Part shown: positions 18,183 to 25,841 of the stretch, one piece after another | Position numbering within the stretch: position 1 is the first letter of the stretch | Layout: each line of letters starts with the position of its first letter | DNA from: Lysinibacter cavernae | GTDB taxonomy: Bacteria > Actinomycetota > Actinomycetes > Actinomycetales > Microbacteriaceae | DNA length: 64,000 nucleotides | Reading direction: 5' to 3' | Assembly (NCBI RefSeq): GCF_011758565.1 | Contig: NZ_JAAMOX010000002.1 | Coordinates: 496,001 to 560,000 of the forward strand | Notes under the pieces: generated by a model | Databases searched by the model: none | Seen by the model: the letters and a program-made list of their open reading frames with translations, nothing else | What the model was told of the DNA's origin: nothing | Translations under genes and position numbers: made by a program

Positions 18183-18980
18183 ATGGAACGACGCAACGAA
18201 GTTGAATGCTGGCTCACCGACATGGATGGCGTGCTGGTTCACGAGAACCACCCGATCCCCGGCGCACGCGAACTCATTGAGCAGTGGAAGGCGCAGGGCG
18301 CCCCATTTCTTGTGCTCACCAATAACTCGATCTTCACGGCGCGCGACCTCAGCGCACGGCTCAAGGCTTCCGGGCTGGATGTGCCAGAAGAGTCAATCTG
18401 GACGTCGGCCCTCGCAACCGCTGCGTTTCTGAAATCGCAGCAGCCTGGGGGCACCGCCTTCGTCATTGGCGAGGCAGGCATCCTCACCGCCCTGCACGAG
18501 GCAGGCTTTGTGATGACCGAGTCAAACCCCGACTTTGTGGTTGTTGGTGAGACCCGCAACTACTCGTTCGAGGCGATCACCAAGGCCATCCGCCTCATCA
18601 ACAACGGCGCGCGCTTTATCGCCACCAACCCAGACGCGACGGGCCCGAGCAAAGACGGCCCGCTGCCGGCAACAGGCGCAATCTCGGCGCTCATCACCAA
18701 GGCCACGGGCAAAGAGCCGTATGTGGTTGGCAAGCCAAACCCGATGATGTTCCGGTCTGCGCTCAACCGCATCGGCGCCCACTCGGAAAACACAGCGATG
18801 ATCGGCGACCGCATGGACACCGATATTGTCGCCGGTATCGAGGCCGGGCTGCACACCATCCTGGTCATGACCGGTATTAGCGATAAGGCCGAGATCGAAA
18901 AGTATCCGTTCCGGCCCGACGAGATTCTGGGGTCGGTTGCCGAACTGCTTGCTGACGAGCCCATCGAGACCGAGCTCTAG
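18183..18980 (+). CDS. HAD-IIA (NagD-like) phosphatase
   Basis: The 265-residue enzyme has the HAD nucleophile DMDGVL near residues 13-18, motif II LTNNS near 46, and the C2 cap between. The C-terminal GKPNPMMFRSALNRIG and motif IV IGDRMDTDIVAGIEAG follow. The order is typical of the NagD/AraL group, which dephosphorylates nucleotides or sugar phosphates in the cytoplasm. An AGGTCTAC segment precedes the ATG. It stands alone and converges on the epimerase-family gene, with palindrome B1 between them. Confidence 0.88.
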   Translation: MERRNEVECWLTDMDGVLVHENHPIPGARELIEQWKAQGAPFLVLTNNSIFTARDLSARLKASGLDVPEESIWTSALATAAFLKSQQPGGTAFVIGEAGILTALHEAGFVMTESNPDFVVVGETRNYSFEAITKAIRLINNGARFIATNPDATGPSKDGPLPATGAISALITKATGKEPYVVGKPNPMMFRSALNRIGAHSENTAMIGDRMDTDIVAGIEAGLHTILVMTGISDKAEIEKYPFRPDEILGSVAELLADEPIETEL

Positions 18981-19014
18981 GCACCGCTCGAGGCACCGCT
19001 ACCTTCGCGCTGCC

Positions 19015-19076
19015 CGTCGAGTGCCCCCAAATCGCTCAAAATCGGGGATTTTGGCGCGATTCGGGGGCACTCGACG
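19015..19076. repeat. 62-bp intergenic palindrome B1
   Basis: Arms CGTCGAGTGCCCCCAAATCG and its near-complement, continuing inward to AAAATC, enclose a 3-nt loop; one arm is a base longer. It lies between two convergent genes and lacks a clear T-run. The GAGTGCCC core also occurs in element B2 at 22517. Confidence 0.85.
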
Positions 19077-19115
19077 CTCGGGTACAACAGGGCGCGAGTG
19101 GGCTGGCGGGTGGGG

Positions 19116-20045
19116 CTAGCGGTACGACTGTCCCGTGAGTTGGACGACCTCAGCCCAGTCAGTCGCCGTCACCCCAAGGATGCGTTCGGTTTCGGTCGAG
19201 TCCACCACAAACGGCATCTCAAATTGATAGCTGCTGCGCAGCACCTCACGGACGTCGGCGTTGAACAGCGCGCCGAGCCGGAGAACCGCACGAGGCAATC
19301 TCGCCGCTCGACCCGCACTCCCGAAGGTGTCGTTGATCTCCGCCGCGAGCTCTCGGCGGGTGCGCGTCGTACTTGGCACCACCCAGGCGCGGCCCCACTG
19401 GTCTCGGTCATCCGTGTCGGATGCCGCGATGAGCGTTGCCGCGATGTCGGGTAGGTAACTCCACGAATGGGGCAATGCTGGATCGCCGATCACCCTCGCG
19501 GTATTGCCGTTCAGAATGGGCGAGAAGAACCCCTTGCCAACGTGCGAGGTCGCATCGGCATGCGGCCCGATATAGTCGCTTGCCCGCACCTCAACGGCCG
19601 TAATTTCGCCGGCTTCGTGGGCAGCATGGATGCGCCGCCAGCCCTCAGCGCGGACCTCACCTTTGGTGTCTTCCGGACGAAATGGAGAGTGCTCGGTCAT
19701 TGGCATGCTGGCCTTGCCGTAGCCGTACAGGTTGCCCATGATGACAAGCCTGGCCCCGGATGCTTTGGCTGCGGCGATGACCGCGGCAAAGATTGGCGGC
19801 CAATCCGTCGGCCAGGTTGAGTATGGCGGGTTGGTGCACAAGAAGATCGTGGAGGCCCCGTGGGCAGCCGCGGTGAGGGCCGCAGCATCCGATGCGTTGA
19901 GCGTGACAGATCTGGCGCCTTGGAGTTTCGTGCCGCTGCGCGTTGCGAGGGTCACGTCGTCGCCGCGTTGGATGAGCTGCCTCGCGAGCTCGGAGCCGAT
20001 GAGTCCGGCGCCAACGACGAGCTGGCGTTTGGGTGTGTTGGTCAT
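19116..20045 (-). CDS. NAD(P)-dependent epimerase/reductase-like protein (extended SDR fold)
   Basis: The 309-residue protein starts with the Rossmann motif VVGAGLIGSELARQLIQRG. It continues with TIFLCTNPPYSTW, a VIMGNLYGYGKAS segment holding a tyrosine, and the specificity segment EVRASDYIGPHA. It looks like atypical SDRs that reduce or epimerise small substrates; the substrate is unknown. The ATG at 20045 follows CGAGGA and is preferred over an in-frame start at 20120, which would lie inside the operator region. It is divergent from a TetR regulator, which probably controls it. Confidence 0.78.
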   Translation of the reverse strand: MTNTPKRQLVVGAGLIGSELARQLIQRGDDVTLATRSGTKLQGARSVTLNASDAAALTAAAHGASTIFLCTNPPYSTWPTDWPPIFAAVIAAAKASGARLVIMGNLYGYGKASMPMTEHSPFRPEDTKGEVRAEGWRRIHAAHEAGEITAVEVRASDYIGPHADATSHVGKGFFSPILNGNTARVIGDPALPHSWSYLPDIAATLIAASDTDDRDQWGRAWVVPSTTRTRRELAAEINDTFGSAGRAARLPRAVLRLGALFNADVREVLRSSYQFEMPFVVDSTETERILGVTATDWAEVVQLTGQSYR

Positions 20046-20065
20046 GATGTCCTCGATAGAATTTG

Positions 20066-20126
20066 AGAGAGCAGTGCTCTCTTGAAGAATAGAACACGGA
20101 TTCGCAATCTGCAAGAGCACCGCTCT
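20066..20126. promoter_or_regulatory. Two TetR-type operator palindromes
   Basis: Two copies of AGAGC-N3-GCTCT lie in the divergent intergenic region. The first (20068-20080) extends to AGAGAGCA-G-TGCTCTCT at 20066-20082. The second is at 20114-20126. Their centres are 46 bp apart. Position between the epimerase and tetR starts suggests that the TetR protein represses both directions. Confidence 0.75.
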
Positions 20127-20145
20127 CTGTCTTTAGTGTTTTGCC

Positions 20146-20895
20146 ATGAAACCCGCGATAATGAGACGCATGACAACGCAGGACCAGCCGGCAGGTACTG
20201 CACCTGCAAAACCCCAAACTGCAAGGCAACGCGCCAGAGAACAAACCGAACGGGAACTTCTCGACATCGCCCGCCGACACCTTGGCGAGGTCGGAGCCGC
20301 CGGCCTCTCCCTCCGCGCAATCGCCAGAGAAAGGGGCATGGTCTCATCCGCCGTCTACCGATACTTCGACAGCCGCGACGCCCTGCTGACCACGCTCATT
20401 CTCGAGGCCTACAACGCACTCGGCGCGTTTGTCGAACACGCGGAACAGACGATTCCGCGCGCCGATCATCAGCAACGATTCGCAGCGGCCGCGCGGGCAA
20501 TGCGGGCCTGGGCCGTCGCCCATCCGCACCAATACTCGCTGATCTACGGCTCGCCAGTTCCCGGCTATGCCGCGCCTCAGGACACCATCATGGCCGCTGC
20601 CCGGGTAGGGCTCGTGCTCTTCGACATCATGCGAGACGCCAAAAACGCTGGTCTCCACCCTCGGCGAACAGCGGCGCTCGACCACACCGTGCCCGCCGTC
20701 AAGCAGCTCACCAGCGACTTTGCACCTGACCTTTCCCCACAACTTGTCGCCCTCGGCGTCGAATCCTGGACCAGGCTCTACGGAGCAATCTCCTTCGAAG
20801 TTTTTGGCCAGTTCAACCAAATGGTGCGCGACCCAGCAGCGCTCTACGAATTCATCATCGACGAGGAACTCGCACGGTTTGGCTTCGCCCGATAA
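20146..20895 (+). CDS. TetR/AcrR family transcriptional regulator
   Basis: The 249-residue protein has an N-terminal helix-turn-helix (about residues 38-75: LLDIARRHLGEVGAAGLSLR, then AIARERGMVSSAVYRYF). The longer C-terminal ligand-binding domain (AVAHPHQYSLIYGSPVPGY) is of the WHG type. ATG starts exist at 20146, 20161 and 20170. A TAGTGT element seven bases before 20146 would fit a leaderless start there. The last 52 bp overlap the 3' end of the GlxA-like gene on the other strand. The likely target is the divergent epimerase-like gene plus itself. Confidence 0.88.
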   Translation: MKPAIMRRMTTQDQPAGTAPAKPQTARQRAREQTERELLDIARRHLGEVGAAGLSLRAIARERGMVSSAVYRYFDSRDALLTTLILEAYNALGAFVEHAEQTIPRADHQQRFAAAARAMRAWAVAHPHQYSLIYGSPVPGYAAPQDTIMAAARVGLVLFDIMRDAKNAGLHPRRTAALDHTVPAVKQLTSDFAPDLSPQLVALGVESWTRLYGAISFEVFGQFNQMVRDPAALYEFIIDEELARFGFAR

Positions 20896-21896
20896 CCGGG
20901 CTGAGGCCCAAACGAATCCTGATACCGCGACGGGGAAACCCCGCGGAGTTCCCGAAACCGCTGCCGAAAGGTGACCACAGAGGCGTAGCCGACCATCGCG
21001 GCAGCCTCGGAGACCGCTGCCCCCTGCTCCAAGAGCATCGCCGCCCTGTCAATGCGCCGCTCGGTCAGCCAGCGATGCGGCGTGGTTCCGGCTTCCTCAA
21101 CAAACTGCCGAGCAAAGGTCCGCTCAGCAAGATGGGCCCTCGCGGCAAGCGCCGCAACCGTCCACTGACGGGCCGGATGCTCTGCAACCGCAGCCTCCGC
21201 GACCCCCAGCGCCGTATTCGCCCCCGCCCCACGCCGAAGCGGGGCCCGCAAAAACTGCGCCTGACCGCCAGCGCGATTTGGGGCCGCAACCAGCGACCTC
21301 GCAATATTCGCGGCAGCGCCGGCACCCAGTAGCTCTTTCACCAGATGGATGCTGAGGTCAATGCCGGCCGCAACGCCAGCTGAGGTCCAGACTCGATCCT
21401 GGCCGATAAAGAGCTCGTCACGCACAACATTCACAGCAGGAAAGCGGCTCGCGAGTTGCTCAGCAAGGGCCCAGTGGGTCGTAGCGCGGCCGCCATCAAG
21501 CAGGCCGGAGGCGGCAAGCACAAAAGCCCCTGAGCACAGCGAGGCGATGGTTGCGCCGGCCGCGTGCGCCGCAGTGAGGGCATCCAAATACTCGTGCCCT
21601 GGCAGGTATTCGAGTGCCGAAAGACCGGGGACAATCACAACATCTGCGCGGCGAAGCCATGTGAGACCTGCGGTCGCTTGCATGGTGGCACCATCGCCAA
21701 GGGGCACTGGGCCGACTACCGCCGAGCAGTGGCGGACGGTGATATCCAGTGGCGGGGACGAGAGCCGCTCTGCCTGCCAGGCCTCGGTCATCACCGCAAC
21801 GTCAAAGATGCGCGCGCGAGGAAGAAGGAGTAAGGCAACATTCAGCACAAGATAAGTGTATGGCTGATTTTCATCGCAAACATGCTTTTCTGCCAC
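20844..21896 (-). CDS. GlxA-family AraC-type transcriptional regulator with DJ-1/PfpI domain
   Basis: The 350-residue protein has an N-terminal DJ-1/PfpI-like domain (VALLLLPRARIFDVAV, DVVIVPG). Its nucleophile-elbow-like segment is ASLCSGAFVLAASGLLDGG. A C-terminal AraC domain follows, with two helix-turn-helix units (TVAALAARAHLAERTFARQF and SEAAAMVGYASVVTFRQRF). In GlxA-type regulators the DJ-1 domain senses rather than catalyses. The start is uncertain: GTG at 21896 or GTG at 21848, which is closer to the usual family N terminus. It is divergent from the isochorismatase-like hydrolase, its probable target. Confidence 0.85.
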   Translation of the reverse strand: MAEKHVCDENQPYTYLVLNVALLLLPRARIFDVAVMTEAWQAERLSSPPLDITVRHCSAVVGPVPLGDGATMQATAGLTWLRRADVVIVPGLSALEYLPGHEYLDALTAAHAAGATIASLCSGAFVLAASGLLDGGRATTHWALAEQLASRFPAVNVVRDELFIGQDRVWTSAGVAAGIDLSIHLVKELLGAGAAANIARSLVAAPNRAGGQAQFLRAPLRRGAGANTALGVAEAAVAEHPARQWTVAALAARAHLAERTFARQFVEEAGTTPHRWLTERRIDRAAMLLEQGAAVSEAAAMVGYASVVTFRQRFRELRGVSPSRYQDSFGPQPGYRAKPNRASSSSMMNS

Positions 21897-21931
21897 TCAC
21901 GCTCGCTTGTGCCGCGCGGCACAGTAGAAGC

Positions 21932-22489
21932 ATGGAGATTTCAGCAAACGCAGCCCTCATCATCATCGACGTGCAACAGGGATTTGACGACAGCACCTAC
22001 TGGGGCACGCGCAACAACCGCGAGGCCGAGCCCAACATCGCCAAACTGGTCGAACACTGGCAGGCCACCGGACGACCAATTGTGATGGTCACCCACGCTT
22101 CCGCGCATCCAGAGTCCCCGCTCAACCCAGCGCATCCTGGGCACGCGCTCAAGCCATTTCTCGGCAGTGTCGAGCCAGCCCTCCGGATCAGCAAAACCGT
22201 CAACTCGTCGTTCTACGGCACGCCCGACTTGGACAGTTGGCTCAACGAGACTGGGATCGAGCAGGTTGTGCTCTGCGGCATCCAGACCAACATGTGCGTA
22301 GAGACGACCGCGCGGATGGCCGGCAACCTCGGCTACCAGACGGTAGTTGCACTCGATGCCTGCCACACGTTCGACCTGGCCGGCCCGGACGGTACAACGC
22401 TGACAGCGGATGAGCTCAGCCGCGCGACCGCCACCAACCTACACGGCGGCGGATTTGCGGCAATCCTGGCCACGAACGACCTACTGTAG
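21932..22489 (+). CDS. Isochorismatase-like cysteine hydrolase
   Basis: This 185-residue enzyme has the family triad: Asp in IIIDVQQGF, Lys in RISKTVNSSFYG and Cys in GIQTNMCVETTARMAG. Length is normal for nicotinamidase/isochorismatase-like amidohydrolases, which cleave small amides or imides; the substrate is unknown. The frame is open to 21749, but the family N terminus begins at ATG 21932 (MEISANAAL), so that start is used. It is divergent from the GlxA-like regulator, an arrangement common for regulator and target. Confidence 0.87.
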   Translation: MEISANAALIIIDVQQGFDDSTYWGTRNNREAEPNIAKLVEHWQATGRPIVMVTHASAHPESPLNPAHPGHALKPFLGSVEPALRISKTVNSSFYGTPDLDSWLNETGIEQVVLCGIQTNMCVETTARMAGNLGYQTVVALDACHTFDLAGPDGTTLTADELSRATATNLHGGGFAAILATNDLL

Positions 22490-22516
22490 CCCGGCGCGCA
22501 CCCCGCCAGCACGCAG

Positions 22517-22573
22517 CGAGTGCCCTCATATCGACCCAAACCTGCGTTTTAGGTCAATATGAGGGCACTCGCA
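22517..22573. repeat. 57-bp intergenic palindrome B2
   Basis: Arms of about 25 nt (GCGAGTGCCCTCATAT, then GACC and AAA) pair with two mismatches around a short loop. It lies between convergent genes for the cysteine hydrolase and PyrE. It shares the GAGTGCCC core with B1. Confidence 0.85.
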
Positions 22574-22597
22574 GCTGAGGCAGACGGTAGGCCCGGG

Positions 22598-23155
22598 TTA
22601 TTGCTGGTCGAGGCCCAGGTCGTCAAGGCCAATCGCGTAGAAGTAGGGGTAGCCAGCTACCTCAATGCGGGCACGGGCCTCGGTGTTGCGGTCAACCACA
22701 ACGGCAACGCCGGCGATAATCGCGCCAACCTTTTCGAGAGCCTCGATGGCTTTGAGGGGCGAGCCGCCCGTTGTGGACGTGTCCTCAACGACGATCACGC
22801 GCTTGCCGTCGAGGTCAGGGCCCTCTACCTGGCGGCCGCGGCCGTGATCCTTTGGCTCTTTGCGCACAACAAACGCGTCGTACTGCTTGCCATCGCGAGC
22901 TGCTCCCTGGTGCAGGATGGCCGAGGCGATTGGGTCGGCACCCATCGTGAGGCCACCAACGGCGACTACACCATCCACCGAATCGATGAGGGGCAGCATG
23001 ACCTGACCGATGAGCGGCGCAACGCGGTGGTCGAGGCTCACTCGGCGAAGGTCGATGTAATACGTGGCCTTCTTTCCGCTCGTGAGGGTGAAGTCACCGT
23101 GGAACACGGCCTCGGATTTGATGTAGTTAATGAGTTGCTCGCGTGCGTCAGTCAT
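22598..23155 (-). CDS. pyrE: Orotate phosphoribosyltransferase
   Basis: The 185-residue enzyme joins orotate to PRPP to give orotidine 5'-phosphate in pyrimidine synthesis. The PRPP-binding signature is VIVVEDTSTTGGSPLKAIEA near residue 120. FTLTSGKKATYYIDLRRV near the N terminus is family-typical. The frame extends to 23188, but the ATG at 23155 (MTDAREQLI) matches the family start. It stands apart from other pyrimidine genes here. The region upstream holds palindrome A1 and then the divergent xth gene. Confidence 0.95.
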   Translation of the reverse strand: MTDAREQLINYIKSEAVFHGDFTLTSGKKATYYIDLRRVSLDHRVAPLIGQVMLPLIDSVDGVVAVGGLTMGADPIASAILHQGAARDGKQYDAFVVRKEPKDHGRGRQVEGPDLDGKRVIVVEDTSTTGGSPLKAIEALEKVGAIIAGVAVVVDRNTEARARIEVAGYPYFYAIGLDDLGLDQQ

Positions 23156-23179
23156 AGCCTCAAGCTTATCGGCCCCTCC

Positions 23180-23253
23180 AACCTGCATCTATTTGCGACT
23201 TTCTGCGCCAAAGAACGGATTCTTGCGCAAAAACTCACAAATAGATGCAGGTT
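23180..23253. repeat. 74-bp intergenic palindrome A1
   Basis: Arms of 29 nt begin AACCTGCATCTATTTG and end near CTGCGC, with a few mismatches. Unlike the other elements it lies between two divergent start codons (pyrE at 23155, xth at 23265), so it cannot be a simple terminator for either gene. It belongs to the same family as 30608-30681 and 36217-36290, all of identical length. Confidence 0.9.
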
Positions 23254-23264
23254 AGGGTGGGAGG

Positions 23265-24149
23265 GTGCGTATTGCTACCTGGAATGTGAACTCTGTCCGT
23301 GCCCGTGTTGACCGAATTGTCGACTGGCTTGTTCGTGAAGACGTTGACGTCTTGGGGATGCAGGAGATCAAGTGCAGGCCCGACCAATTTCCGCGCGCGC
23401 AGTTCGAGGCCGCCGGATACCACCTCGAAATCCACGGACTCAACCAGTGGAACGGCGTCGCCTTCGCCAGCAAGCACGAGATGACGGATGTCACCACCAC
23501 GTTCGAGGGCATGCCCGGCTTCGGCGAGCCAGTGCAGCCAACACTCGACGGAAGCGGACCGGCGGTGGATGCCAACAACATCCCCCTCGAAGCCCGCGCC
23601 ATGGGCGTCACGGTTGACGGCCTCCGCCTCTGGAGCCTCTACGTGCCAAACGGCCGCTCGCTCGACCACGCACACTACGCCTATAAGCTCGAGTGGCTGA
23701 AGGCCCTTCGCACCAACACCGAGCGCTGGCTGACCGAGAACCCGCAACTGCGCCTCGCGCTCATGGGCGACTGGAATATTGCGCCGACCGACGCCGACAT
23801 GGGCGACCCATCCTTCACCCCTGGCGTTTCAACGCACGTGTCCGTTCCCGAGCGCGAAATGTTCGCGAGCTTCGAGGGCCTGGTTGGGGATGCTGTGCGC
23901 CCCTTCGCCCCAGAGGGCTTCACTTTCTGGGACTATAAGCAGCTGCGTTTCCCACGCGACGAGGGCATGCGCATCGACTTCATCATGGCCTCAGAGGCGT
24001 TCCGCGATCAGGTCGTTGATGCCCACATTGACCGCAACGAGCGCAAGGGCGACGCCCCCAGCGACCACGTTCCCGTTGTAGTCGACCTCGACCTGACCCT
24101 AAGCGACGAAGAGTACGAGGACGACGACATGCCCATGATCTTCGGCTAA
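23265..24149 (+). CDS. xth: Exodeoxyribonuclease III (AP endonuclease)
   Basis: The 294-residue enzyme has the exonuclease III fold: IATWNVNSVRAR at the start, the metal-binding Glu in LGMQEIKC, NGVAFAS, the catalytic LMGDWNIAPTDAD and the C-terminal SDHVPVVVDL with Asp and His. It repairs abasic sites and 3' blocks. The start is GTG at 23265, giving the canonical MRIATWN. The purine tract AGGGTGGGAGG directly before it serves as ribosome-binding site and begins right after palindrome A1. The acidic C-terminal tail EEYEDDDMP is an add-on. Confidence 0.94.
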   Translation: MRIATWNVNSVRARVDRIVDWLVREDVDVLGMQEIKCRPDQFPRAQFEAAGYHLEIHGLNQWNGVAFASKHEMTDVTTTFEGMPGFGEPVQPTLDGSGPAVDANNIPLEARAMGVTVDGLRLWSLYVPNGRSLDHAHYAYKLEWLKALRTNTERWLTENPQLRLALMGDWNIAPTDADMGDPSFTPGVSTHVSVPEREMFASFEGLVGDAVRPFAPEGFTFWDYKQLRFPRDEGMRIDFIMASEAFRDQVVDAHIDRNERKGDAPSDHVPVVVDLDLTLSDEEYEDDDMPMIFG

Positions 24150-24161
24150 CACTCGCCACCC

Positions 24162-24227
24162 TGGCAGATGTGACGCAAGAGTTCCTTCCGACGTCCGGGT
24201 TGGAACTCTTGCGTCAGATCTGTGCCA
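24162..24227. repeat. 66-bp intergenic palindrome F
   Basis: A perfect 15-bp core stem (TGACGCAAGAGTTCC) is flanked by weaker outer pairing from TGGCA to TGCCA. It sits between the convergent ends of xth and mgtE and may act as a two-way terminator, although no T-run is present. Confidence 0.75.
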
Positions 24228-24250
24228 GACGGAGCCGTGCGTATCCGGGG

Positions 24251-25594
24251 TTAGATCTGCAGGATTGCCTTCGCGATCGTGAAGTAGATGAGCAGGCCCG
24301 TCGCGTCACAGAACGTCGTGATGAACGGGGTCGAGAACACCGCGGGGTCAACGTGGATCGTCTTCGCAAGCAGCGGCATCGCGCCGCCAACCGTTGCCGC
24401 CATCGCACACACACACAGCAGCGTGAGGCCAATGACCGCGCCCGTTGGCACGTCGTACACAAGCGCCGCAAGCACAAATCCAAGGGACCCAAGCAAGAGC
24501 CCAAGCATCGTGCCAACCCGCACCTCACGCAGCAGGACAAGCCACACGTCACTCGTGCGCACGTCGCCGACAGCAAGCGCCCTGGTAATAGTGGTCGCCG
24601 CCTGCGAGCCGGTATTCCCTCCCGTGCCCGTGAGCAGCGGGATGAACAGCGCAAGCACAACCTTTTGCTCAAGCGTGGCCTCAAAGATTTCGAGCACCTG
24701 GACGGTCAGCAGCGCGGAAACCGCAAGCACCAGCAGCCACACCACGCGCGACCTCGCGATGGAGAAGATCGAGGTCGACAGGTAGGGGCGGCGCAGCGGC
24801 TCGCTCCCGCCGGCGCGCGCAACATCCTCCGCCTCGGCGTCACGAAGGATCTGGTGGGCATCGTCAACAGTCAGGATGCCGAGCAGTCGGGTTTCGCTAT
24901 CCACAATTGGCAGGGCGAGGTATTCGTGGTCGGCGCACGTTCGGGCGGCTTCCTCAGCCGAGTCTGTTGCGAGCGCGTACTCCGGCTCGCTCATGAGCTC
25001 ACCAATCGTCGCGTCCGGATCGCTCGCGAGCACTTCGCGAAGGCTCACGATGCCAACGAGCCGTTTCACATCGTTTGTCACCGGGATCGTATAGATCGTC
25101 TCCGCGTCGGCAGCTTTTGCGCGCACGTCATCGAGAGTGCGCGCGGCGGTGTACCAGGGGTGCGCATGCACGTATTCCGGGCTCATCCGCCGACCGACCG
25201 ACCCGGATCGATAGCCGAGGATCGCGGTGGTAATCGCCCGATCCTTTGCCGAAAGCCCAAGCATGAGTCGCTGGGCAACGGATGCCGGCAGCTCGTCAAC
25301 CAGCTGGGCACGGTCATCCGGGTCCAGCTCGCTGAACAGGCCGGTGACTTCGTCATCCCTCAGCGCGTGCACGAGGTCGCCCTGCACCGCCGGGTCGAGC
25401 ATCTCAAACACTTCGAGTGCCCGCGACTTTGAGAGCAGCCGGTAGGTGACGGCCGCTTTTGCACGCGGCGAGCGTTCAATGACCTCGGTCACTTCGCGCG
25501 GGTTGAGCTCGTCGAGCAACCGGGAGGCCTGCAGCAAATCGCCAGCCGAAATCGCCTGATTCAATTCGTTTTCAACACGGATGAGCTCATCCAT
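24251..25594 (-). CDS. mgtE: MgtE magnesium transporter
   Basis: The 447-residue protein has the MgtE layout. An N-terminal helical MgtE_N domain (about residues 1-125) is followed by two CBS domains (about 130-245, with VNDV/IPVTNDV and LPIVDSETRLLGILTVDDA). Five membrane helices follow from about residue 275, including the pore segment PLLTGTGGNTGSQAATT and SVGG-type loops. It is a magnesium-gated channel in the cell membrane. The 100 bp upstream show no recognisable M-box, so magnesium control by riboswitch is not supported. Confidence 0.95.
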   Translation of the reverse strand: MDELIRVENELNQAISAGDLLQASRLLDELNPREVTEVIERSPRAKAAVTYRLLSKSRALEVFEMLDPAVQGDLVHALRDDEVTGLFSELDPDDRAQLVDELPASVAQRLMLGLSAKDRAITTAILGYRSGSVGRRMSPEYVHAHPWYTAARTLDDVRAKAADAETIYTIPVTNDVKRLVGIVSLREVLASDPDATIGELMSEPEYALATDSAEEAARTCADHEYLALPIVDSETRLLGILTVDDAHQILRDAEAEDVARAGGSEPLRRPYLSTSIFSIARSRVVWLLVLAVSALLTVQVLEIFEATLEQKVVLALFIPLLTGTGGNTGSQAATTITRALAVGDVRTSDVWLVLLREVRVGTMLGLLLGSLGFVLAALVYDVPTGAVIGLTLLCVCAMAATVGGAMPLLAKTIHVDPAVFSTPFITTFCDATGLLIYFTIAKAILQI

Positions 25595-25725
25595 GGTTCA
25601 CCCCCTGGTTGATCGCTGCGTGAAACGGGCTACCTGAACCTGCCTGCGTCGTGACGCGGAAGACCCTGTTCCATCGCTGGCACAGCCTATCAGCGGCGTG
25701 TTACAAGCAAGCGAGGGGGTTCAGC

Positions 25726-25787
25726 AATCGATCTGACTCAAATGGGTCTATTTGGTCATTGAACCGCACCTTTGGGTCAGGTGGATT
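25726..25787. repeat. 62-bp degenerate palindrome C1
   Basis: The left arm (AATCGATCTGACTCAAATGG, then GTCTATTT) and the right end (TTTGGGTCAGGTGGATT) match the perfect element C2 at 44422-44483 base for base over most of their length. The inner part of the right arm has diverged. Total length is the same, 62 bp. It lies between mgtE and rbsK. Confidence 0.8.
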
Positions 25788-25841
25788 GGATGCTCGCGCC
25801 GGACGGCAGGCACGGGTTGCGACGCGCGTAGTCTGCGATCA

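Noticed and set aside
20844-20895. 52-bp 3' overlap of the TetR and GlxA-like genes as a regulatory antisense feature
   Set aside because: Short convergent overlaps are common in compact genomes and nothing else supports a special role.
25595-25700. Possible M-box magnesium riboswitch upstream of mgtE
   Set aside because: The conserved M-box blocks are not present in the leader; only generic GC-rich hairpin potential is seen.
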